Assembly (NCBI GenBank): GCA_028752905.1
Contig: JAQNBH010000014.1
Location: 3,874,993 to 3,938,992, forward strand
DNA length: 64,000 nt
Source: Cladorhizidae sp. MBARI D1340-BT2
Taxonomy: Eukaryota > Porifera > Demospongiae > Poecilosclerida > Cladorhizidae
Direction: 5' to 3'
Positions 55,872-64,000 of this stretch are shown one piece after another. The translations under genes and the position numbers were made by a program. Position 1 is the first letter of the stretch. Every line of letters begins with the position of its first letter. The notes below the pieces were generated by a model. The model saw only the letters and a list, made by a program, of their open reading frames with translations, ran no database searches and was not told the origin of the DNA.

Positions 55872-58800
55872 CTCAAGATCCATGGCAAAAGAGTTCCCAT
55901 ATGTTCTACCTTCTTGGCTCTCATCATGTACATCGTCCTCGTCTCCGGAGCTTTCACTGTCACTAGAACTCTCGTCAGACGAGCTGCTACTACTTGCAGA
56001 TCGCATTCTAGAAGGTTCAAAGAGAGACACATTGAAACATACAAGCTCAACAGGTACAGGGAAATAATTATCATCCAATACAGTTAGCAACCATGGGTGC
56101 TTGATGCATGTGCCCTACCTAATCCTTCACTGATATCTGTATAGTGGGTGCTTGATGCATGTGCCCTACCTAATCCTTCACTGACATCTGTACAGTAGGT
56201 GCTTGATGCATGTGCCCTACCTAATCCTTCACTGATATATGTATACTGTAGTAGGTGCTTGATGCATGTGCCCTACCTAATCCTTCACTGACATCTGTAT
56301 AGTGGGTGCTTGATACATGTGCCCTACCTAATCCTTCACTGGCATATGTATAGTGGGTGCTTGATACATGTGCCCTACCTAATCCTTCACTGACATCTGT
56401 ATAGTGGGTGCTTGATGCATGTGCCCTACCTAATCCTTCACTGACATCTGTATAGTGGGTGCTTGATGCATGTGCCCTATCTAATCCTTCACTGACATCT
56501 GTATAGTGGGTGCTTGATACATGTGCCCTACGTACCTAATCCCTCACTGACATCTGTATAGTGGGTGCTTGATACATGTGCCCTACCTAATCCTTCACTG
56601 ACATCTGTATAGTGGGTGCTTGATGCATGTGCCCTACCTAATCCTTCACTGATATATGTATAGTGGGTGCTTGATGCATGTGCCCTACCTAATCCTTCAC
56701 TGACATCTGTATAGTGGGTGCTTGATGCATGTGCCCTACCTAATCCTTCACTGATATATGTATAGTGGGTGCTTGATACATGTGCCCTACCTAATCCTTC
56801 ACTGATATATGTATAGTGGGTGCTTGATACATGTATCCTACCTAATCCTTCACTGATATATATATAGTGGGTGCTTGATGCATGTGCCCTACCTAATCCT
56901 TCACTGACATCTGTATAGTGGGTGCTTGATGCATGTGCCCTACCTAATCCTTCACTGACATCTGTCTAGTGGGTGCTTGATACATGTACTCTACCTAATC
57001 CTTCACTGACATCTGTATAGTGGGTGCTTGATGCATGTGCCCTATGTACCTAATCCTTCACTGACATCTGTATAGTGGGTGCTTGATGCATGTGCCCTAT
57101 GTACCTAATCCTTCACTGACATCTGTATAGTGGGTGCTTGATGCATGTGCCCTACCTAATCCTTCACTGATATATGTATAGTGGGTACTTGATACATGTA
57201 TCCTACCTAATCCTTCACTGACATCTGTATAGTGGGTGCTTGATGCATGTGCCCTACCTAATCCTTCACTGACATCTGTATAGTGGGTGCTTGATGCATG
57301 TGCCCTATGTACCTAATCCTTCACTGATATATGTATAGTGGGTGCTTGATACATGTATCCTACCTAATCCTTCACTGATATATATATAGTGGGTGCTTGA
57401 TGCATGTGCCCTACCTAATCCTTCACTGACATCTGTATAGTGGGTGCTTGATGCATGTGCCCTACCTAATCCTTCACTGATATATGTATAGTGGGTGCTT
57501 GATGCATGTGCCCTACCTAATCCTTCACTGACATCTGTCTACTACTAGAGGGCACTAGTATACTGTAGAACAGACTATACACTAGTACATGTGTGAACGA
57601 GATGATCATGACATATCCTCCATGTCATCCATGTCACACTTTAAGAGAGCTACATCTGCGTACATGTCAGTGTATTGACATGAAAATTGCTATGATGGGT
57701 TGTTCTGTAAACCACTCAGAGAAGAGGCTACGGGCTATTCTGCTTACCCATTCAACAGAAAATTCTAGGCTTGCTTACCCACTCACAAGGACATAAGTAT
57801 GTGCGTTACTTGGATACTAATAGAGAAGATGTACTGTACACTATATCTCTACACACGTATATGTACCTTGCACTTCTAGATGGCTGCGAGCAAGATTCTG
57901 AAAGGGAAAAATAAAGAAATACTAATTCTAATGTTGTACCTTATACCTTACACTCACTACACTCACTGAAGAGCACACACACACACACACACACTACACA
58001 CACACACACACACATTTCTATTCTATACTAAACCTGTTGAGGTGGATATCATGTTTCCGCTTCAAGCAATACAACACACTAGCCCAATAACACGTGCCCA
58101 GATGAGGGCACAAGATTTTTTAAAGGCGTATTGTTAATTTCATGCAGCGCAACCTGCTCAGGGACTTGCTCTAGTATTTTATTTAAGCATTAGAATGCAG
58201 TGCGAGCATACACGCACTGCATACATATGTACGTAGCTCTCCCGGTCTCAGTCAGGTCAGGGGCCAATAGCAACACAGCTTTCCTGGTCTCAGTCAGGTC
58301 AGGGACCAATAGCAACACAGCTTTCCTGGTCTCAGTCAGGTCAGGGACCAATGGCAACACAGCTTTCCTGGTCTCAGTCAGGTCAGGGACCAATAGCAAC
58401 ACAGCTTTCCTGGTCTCAGTCAGGTCAGGACCAAAGCAGCTCTCCTGGTCTCGGTCAGGTCAGGGCAATACAGCTCTCCTGGTCTCAGTCAGGTCAGGCA
58501 CCAATAGCAACACAGCTTTCCTGGTCTCAGTCAGGTCAGGGACCAAAGCAGCTCTCCTGGTCTCGGTCAGGTCAGGGACCAATAGCAATGCAACTCTGGT
58601 CTTGGTCAGGTCAGGGACCAATGGCAACACAGCTTTCCTGGTCTCAGTCAGGTCAGGGACCAAAGCAGCTCTCCTGGTCTCGGTCAGGTCAGGGACCCAT
58701 AGCAATACAGCTTTCCTGGTCTCAGTCAGGTCAGGAACCAATAGCAACACAGCTTTCCTGGTCTCAGTCAGGTCAGGAACCAATAGCAACACAGCTCTCC

Positions 58801-61446
58801 AGGTCTCAGTCAGGTCAGGGACCAATAGCAACACAGCTTTCCTGGTCTCAGTCAGGTCAGGAACCAATAGCAACACAGTATTGGTCAGGTCAGGGACCAA
58901 TAGCAATACAGCTTTCCTGGTCTCGGTCAGGTCAGGAACCAATAGCAACACAGCTTTCCTGGTATCGGTCAGGTCAGGGACCAATAGCAATGGTTTATTT
59001 TAAACACACAAATATTCATTGTCTCAGCATCTTGTAGGTCTGCTTCATCACTCACAAAGGTCTATCACTAAAGGTTCTCTTTGTGGAATCAGGGCCATCT
59101 CACTGGCCATGATTTCCACTATACTGCTGCCATAAGCTCAGACGTTCAGGAACAGCTGCTCTCACCTGACCAATTTGTCATCACAGAAATTCAAAGACAA
59201 CTTCTTTGGTGGCAACACCCAGCGAGGGGTCCCCCTCTCTCCTGCTTAGAGAAGCTACACGATGCTGTGCTGTAATTCCATCATCTCTCTCTTCATACGA
59301 TGAACAAGTGCATGGTGTAGTCAAGGTTACACACACCATCATTTCACTGCAGGTTACTAATACTGTTTAAGATATTCCAGAGTGCAGATTGTCGATGATG
59401 TGATCTCCAGAACATTATTTTAAAGAGTACCATAGCTCTAGCCTGCCTCTGAACTGTCTCAGTGACAACCTCACCAGTAATAACAAAAGCACTGGATGAT
59501 AGTGAAGTCCAATACTCAAAACTTCTTATCCCCTCCCAACCGGACTCAGATGAACCCTAGAAAGAATTCCGTCAACTCGACGTTCTGCATACCAGATCGG
59601 CTCCAACCATTAGCACGAGGTAAAAAGACCTAATTTAAAAAGAGTTGGCATGCTTCAATCGACATTTATCTGTTGGGAACCGTCTTCCTTCAAATGAGCC
59701 AGTGAACTTTGAACAGAATAAAGAAAAATGTAGCAGCCCTGTCTTTGCGCACGCAGCTGCCATGATTAATAACAGCATTTGTTAAATGCTAGTCCTCAAA
59801 ATCTAAGGCCGATCAACATTATCAACATTTAAAGCATAGGGGAGAAAAATAGCACTCGTTATTAGCTTTAGCTATAAGCTACAGCACATACTACCACCTG
59901 CACTGGTACTCACTAAGTACTGCTACTACTATTGCTGCTGGTGCACCTCTCTACTACTTGTGTGACACGATCTGTACCTGGAGATTTGGACTTCTTGAAG
60001 GAAGTACCAGCTCGCTTTGCTCCAGTCTCCAATGAAGATGTCAGACGTTCACTGTTTGTAGCAGTCACGAGACCATCATCTTGGTACTTGCTGGCAGAGC
60101 CTTCAGTTCATTATACACAACCAGTTACTAACTGAACATCTGATTCAATACCAAAACTAATAATGAGTACCTCTCAAACAGCAGCATTTAAGCACACAGA
60201 TCATCCCACTGGCGGCAGACTATCAGAACAACAGTGCTTATATATCTCTACTCTAACTTGGCAGATGGCGAACTGGCCAAACCCAACCTTTGCTCTGCAA
60301 TTGATGTGTAGTGAATCAGTAGTATCTGGTTTGTACACAACACCATCTTTTGCCAACAATCAGCTATGTCAGGCGCACATCAATCATGACCAGACAAGGT
60401 CACATAGTTTCGAAACCACACATTCCAAAAGTAGCCAAATAATTGACGCCTACATACACTATATATAAAGTTCTACATTGACAATCAAGCACTCCAGTCA
60501 TGCATAACTACAACTCCTAACTACAGGAAGGCAAATAGTTCCCAAACCACATCTCCTAATTGAGGAAAGAAGAAGACAAGGAAGGACACAGGACTCACAA
60601 TATCCCACGCTGCCTCTTGCGTAGTTACCTGATCTATTCACTGCTTCGGTCATATCTTCGGGAGAAGGAGTTTCAGACCTTCTTATCCTCGTGCTTGAAC
60701 TTTCATTGGCTACTTCCACTTGCACTAGTTGCTTCCTGATGATGTTTGACTTTCTCATCGCTGATACTGGAGTAGAGCCCTCATATGCAAATAGGCTTGG
60801 CAGCATGGATGAATGATATGAGCTGTGAGGGGAGAGGTTTGTAAGCTGATTACTGGAGGTCTATCACTAACACCCTGTACTTACAAGCCATAGGAGCACA
60901 TGAGACACCTCTCCAGTTCAGAGAAAGAGCGGAGGTACAATATTTCACCATATATAGACACTGTGAAAGACTGCATGGCTCTATACAGAAAGAGAAGTCA
61001 TAAAAGAATCACTAAAACAGATAATTTGGCCACTTACTTCTGGTCATTCATATCAAGCATGTCAACTGCTTTGAAGCACAGCTTCAAGTCGGGAAGAGAA
61101 AATGCCAAAAAACTCCCCGCATTGGTGAGCACGCCCAGCGCTGGGTTCCAATCACGAGCGGCTCCCACGGGGGCAGCCGGCACTTTCACTCGAACGATCC
61201 AGGCCTTGTTGATTCTCTCGTGGATGTGGTCCGCCAATTTCTCCTTGCGCTTCTGCTTCATCCCCGGCAAGGAGACGATCTTGATCTGCTCGGCAGTGCA
61301 GATGACTACAAAATGAGGACTTCGGAGATTTGGGACAGAGACAACTCTGGATTCAATTTCGTAAGGGCCGGGTATTGGAATACCATCATAATCCAAAATG
61401 AAAACGCACATGATAGGAGCAGCATGCACCAGAGCGTAATCCTTCC
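55872..61446 (-). CDS. 3' part of an Lgl/tomosyn-family WD-repeat gene, six exons
   Basis: Exons on the minus strand: 61446-61038, 60980-60885, 60822-60629, 60100-59978, 57897-57867, 56007-55872. Every border is GT/AG and every junction keeps one frame. Exon 1 reads YALVHAAPIMCVFILDYDG, SPHFVVICTAEQIKIVSLPG and LGVLTNAGSFLAFSLPDLK; exon 2 has YGEILYLRSFSELERC. That order matches the C-terminal beta-propeller part of Lgl, a cortical polarity protein that binds myosin and SNAREs; tomosyn is the close alternative. Later exons are low-complexity: Ser/Arg-rich, then an acidic tail with DESSSDSESSGDEDD. Lgl's role is known from other animals; function here is inferred. The 5' exons lie beyond or near the window end. 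The last exon is probably one of the copies at 34.8/32.7 kb. Confidence 0.7.
56090..57540. repeat. 51-bp satellite, about 28 copies
   Basis: Unit GTGGGTGCTTGATGCATGTG, CCCTACCTAATCCTTCACTG, ACATCTGTATA. Variants: GATACATG, GATATATG, and a 4-bp insert (GTAC) giving 55 bp. It lies in the intron between exons 57897-57867 and 56007-55872 of the Lgl-like gene. Confidence 0.95.
57541..57866. other. Intronic sequence left of the microexon
   Basis: Nothing recognised apart from repeated CTAGTA/ACTAG motifs at 57540-57590. Confidence 0.4.
57966..58014. repeat. (AC)n microsatellite
   Basis: About 20 CA dinucleotides interrupted once by TACA, within an intron of the Lgl-like gene. Confidence 0.9.
58225..58992. 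repeat. 42-bp satellite, about 18 copies
   Basis: Unit GTCAGGGACCAATAGCAACA, CAGCTTTCCTGGTCTCAGTC, AG. 42 bp is 14 codons; three of six frames stay open for 176-267 codons, but no frame has a start context or splice support. Within an intron of the Lgl-like gene. Confidence 0.95.
58993..59977. other. Intronic sequence, nothing recognised
   Basis: No repeat, exon or RNA gene could be supported here. Confidence 0.4.
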
Positions 61447-62120
61447 CTGCAAAACAGAAGTCAAATCATGGGACTCGAGTTACAACCGTGCCAAAGTTAT
61501 ATGTGGCCGAAGATGGAGACCTGGATTTTCAACAACAATAAATCGTGCAGGCCCAAAGCATATTCTAAGCACATTCCTTTCTAACAGTATGTGGGTCAGT
61601 TATGTGGTCATGAACAACTGAACTCGATCATGTGCTGGCTTTGAGTTGCCACGAGCACCTTTCTGTATCGTTAGCAATGCGTGGGGAAATGTTGATTGAA
61701 GATTAGTGCTCAAACTTTGTATCAGTATGTACTGTTAGTTAGTTCTAGCCTTTTAGCCTTTATTGTCACACACATGTGCACTTCAATCTCCACTTTGTGG
61801 GCACGATATATATATATATATTAACTCAAATTATTGCTGGAGGATCTGTCAGCTCAGCCATCTCCTAGGAAGTCCAAGAACTTCTAGGAGATGGCTGAGC
61901 TATAGCCTACAGCAAGAGTCACGTCCAAACTGGACTACTCGTTACCTTCACAGTTGGCAGGAGCTACGTGCACTGATAAGAATTCCACTGCAAGAGTTTT
62001 CACAAACAACTAGATGATGATCAAGACTCGACTGCAGATGTGACGGACGTGAAAATACGAGGACCAGATGAGTCCCCTCATTGACGAGTCTTAATTATTG
62101 CACAACTAACGGGATTACCA
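61447..62120. other. Intronic sequence with a perfect hairpin
   Basis: Contains an (AT)n tract at 61808-61820 and the inverted repeat AGCTCAGCCATCTCCTAG (61851-61868) with its exact complement at 61884-61901. No exon found. Confidence 0.5.
61851..61901. repeat. Inverted repeat, 18-bp perfect arms, 15-nt loop
   Basis: Left arm AGCTCAGCCATCTCCTAG, right arm CTAGGAGATGGCTGAGCT. AAGT/ACTT can extend the stem by four pairs past one bulged G, leaving a 6-nt loop. Confidence 0.9.
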
Positions 62121-62527
62121 CATCATGTGAGCATGTGCATGCACTATTATATATCACACTTTGTGTGCATCATGTGAGCATGTGCATGTAGTATTATATA
62201 TCACACTTTGTGTGCATCATGTGAGCATGTGCATGTACTATTATATATCACACTTTGTGTGCATCATGTGAGCATGTGCATGTAGTATTATATATCACAC
62301 TTTGTGTGCATCATGTGAGCATGTGCATGTACTATTATATATCACACTTTGTGTGCATCATGTGAGCATGTGCATGCATGCACTATTATATATCACACTT
62401 TGTGTGCATCATGTGAGCATGTGCATGCATGTACTATTATATATCACACTTTGTGTGCATCATGTGAGCATGTGCATGCATGTACTATTATATATCACAC
62501 TTTGTGTGCATCATGTGAGCATGTGGC
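62121..62527. repeat. 47/51-bp satellite, about 8.5 copies
   Basis: Unit CATCATGTGAGCATGTGCAT, GTACTATTATATATCACACT, TTGTGTG; later units gain GCAT (51 bp). Confidence 0.95.
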
Positions 62528-62598
62528 ACTACATACTTGCTAGTGTTGTGCTCTCTATAGAGAGGTTAACTTAGAAACAGGAAAAGAATGTGAGAGGT

Positions 62599-62655
62599 GT
62601 GTGTGTGTGTGTGTGTGTATGTGTGTGTGGGTGTATGTGTGTGTGTATGTGTGGT
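62599..62655. repeat. (GT)n microsatellite
   Basis: Interrupted GT/TATGTG tract of about 57 bp. Confidence 0.9.
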
Positions 62656-62810
62656 TTGGTTGCTAGGCATATAATTGGTTGTAGCCAGCTGGTCCAAGTG
62701 TATGGGCTAGTTTTTATGTTGTGTATATGACCGGATTGTGAAAAACGGTGAAACAAGTATCAGATATAGGCAGTTTTTTGGGAAAAATACGGATTATTTT
62801 TATTGCACAA

Positions 62811-63740
62811 GTGGCAGTGATGAGTCCAGCCAGGCACTAGTTCTAGAGGCAAAATAAGCCTTTATAGCGTTAACCTGTGGCAGTGATGAGTCCAGCCAGG
62901 CACTAGTTCTAGAGGCAAAATAAGCCTTTATAGTGTTAACCTGTGGCAGTGATGAGTCCAGCCAGGCGCTAGTTCTAGAGGACAAAATAAGCCTTTATAG
63001 CGTTAACCTGTGGCAGTGATGAGTCGCAGTGATGAGTCCAGCCAGGCGCTAGTTCTAGAGGACAAAATAAGCCTTTATAGCGTTAACCTGTGGCAGTGAT
63101 GAGTCCAGCCAGGCGCTAGTTCTAGAGGACAAAATAAGCCTTTATAGTGTTAACCTGTGGCAGTGATGAGTCCAGCCAGGCGCTAGTTCTAGAGGACAAA
63201 ATAAGCCTTTATAGTGTTAACCTGTGGCAGTGATGAGTCCAGCCAGGCACTAGTTCTAGAGGAAAAAATAAGCCTTTATAGTGTTAACCTGTGGCAGTGA
63301 TGAGTCCAGCCAGGCACTAGTTCTAGAGGAAAAAATAAGCCTTTATAGTGTTAACCTGTCGCAGTGATGAGTCCAGCCAGGCACTAGTTCTGGAGGACAA
63401 AATAAGCCTTTATAGTGTTAACCTGTGGCAGTGATGAGTCCAGCCAGGTGCTAGTTCTAGACAAAATAAGCCTTTATAGTGTTAACCTGTGGCAGTGATG
63501 AGTCCAGCCAGGCACTAGTTCTGGAGGACAAAATAAGCCTTTATAGTGTTAACCTGTGGCAGTGATGAGTCCAGCCAGGCACTAGTCTAGAGGACAAAAT
63601 AAGCCTTTATAGTGTTAACCTGTGGCAGTGATGAGACCAGCCAGGCACTAGTTCTAGAGGACAAAATAAGCCTTTATAGTGTTAACCTGTGGCAGTGATG
63701 AGCCCAGCCAGGCACTAGTTCTAGAGGACAAAATAAGCCT
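62811..63740. repeat. 66/67-bp satellite, about 14 copies
   Basis: Unit GTGGCAGTGATGAGTCCAGC, CAGGCACTAGTTCTAGAGGA, CAAAATAAGCCTTTATAGTG, TTAACCT. One unit carries a 12-bp CAGTGATGAGTC duplication (near 63020). Confidence 0.95.
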
Positions 63741-63772
63741 TGACAGTGAGTGAGCTAGGTCGATGTACTTAC

Positions 63773-63833
63773 CCTTCATGAACGAGCGTTGTTATGCTGG
63801 CTCCCAGCATGCAATTAGGCACGCTTTCTTCAG
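63773..63833 (-). CDS. Possible further upstream exon of the Lgl-like gene
   Basis: 61 nt between a weak acceptor (CCAAGGCAG) and a strong donor (AAGG|GTAAGT). One frame is open and reads EESVPNCMLGASITTLVHEG. It ends in phase 2, while exon 61446-61038 needs phase 1, so either another exon lies between or this is not an exon. The DNA from 63841 to the window end has no recognised feature. Confidence 0.25.
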
Positions 63834-64000
63834 CTGCCTTGGTTTCTCTGTGTTTCAAGTTAGCCTTGATTTACAGAGATGACTTGTGGATAAGAGATAG
63901 CTTGCTCTAAGTGGGTGGGCCCCAGGAAAGCCTCAAAATGGTGAAAAGCTCTAACAGCACGCTCAAGAAAAGTTAGCTTCACCTCGGAAGTATATGGCTT

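Noticed and set aside
55859..56087. Plus-strand open frames opposite the acidic exon
   Set aside because: They mirror a Ser/Asp-rich minus-strand exon that has good splice borders and phase.
62121..62160. Shared 12-mer CATGCACTATTA with the 29-bp satellite
   Set aside because: Only the first unit of the 47-bp satellite has it; other units read CATGTACTATTA or CATGTAGTATTA, and the rest of the unit is unrelated.

Overview
This is eukaryotic, almost certainly metazoan DNA. Genes have spliced exons with GT/AG borders, several introns are very short (about 50-90 bp), and animal-type mobile elements (Merlin, Ginger-like, hAT, Ty3/gypsy, non-LTR) sit among very abundant minisatellites. A demosponge or another early-branching marine invertebrate would fit the compact introns and element mix, but that is inference. 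No bacterial operon, rRNA, tRNA or CRISPR array was seen.

Layout. 0-2.5 kb: two short tandem repeats, then an intact, apparently intronless Golgi-type sulfotransferase on the minus strand. 2.6-5.8 kb: a decayed, intron-containing Ginger-like DNA transposon (zinc-binding segment, integrase, GPY module, Ulp1/C48-like protease, PHD finger). 7.2-8.4 kb: a complete Merlin transposon with 65-bp terminal inverted repeats, an 8-bp target duplication and an open transposase. 9.2-16.6 kb: a non-LTR retrotransposon fragment split by a full-length 5.9-kb gypsy-class LTR retrotransposon. Its LTRs look identical, it has a 5-bp target duplication, and its single 1557-codon gag-pol has the unusual order protease-integrase-RT-RNase H (Gmr1 type). 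16.9-19.8 kb: two decayed hAT elements. 21.1-25.0 kb: an RT pseudogene followed by a non-LTR fragment that has been invaded by a 2-kb, 20-bp satellite. 25.0-30.2 kb: an interspersed repeat in two inverted copies, relics of an unrecognised multicopy gene, and a 70-bp satellite.

30.2-62 kb is dominated by tandem repeats: three 1.7-2.1-kb segmental copies each carrying a 75/78-bp array, a 58-bp array, a 50-bp array, a 14.3-kb array of a 29-bp unit (about 490 copies), a 51-bp array and a 42-bp array. Threaded between them on the minus strand is the 3' part of one host gene that resembles the Lgl (lethal giant larvae)/tomosyn WD-repeat family. Six exons between 61446 and 55872 join in frame at every junction, including a 31-nt microexon. 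A phase-compatible terminal exon is present in three tandem copies near 34.9, 32.8 and 30.7 kb. If the closest copy is used, the last intron is about 21 kb and consists mostly of satellites.

No single gene system is shared across the window. It is an accessory, repeat-inflated chromosomal region with one sulfotransferase gene and one partial host gene. Two mobile elements look recent and possibly competent: the Merlin copy and the Gmr1-type LTR element.
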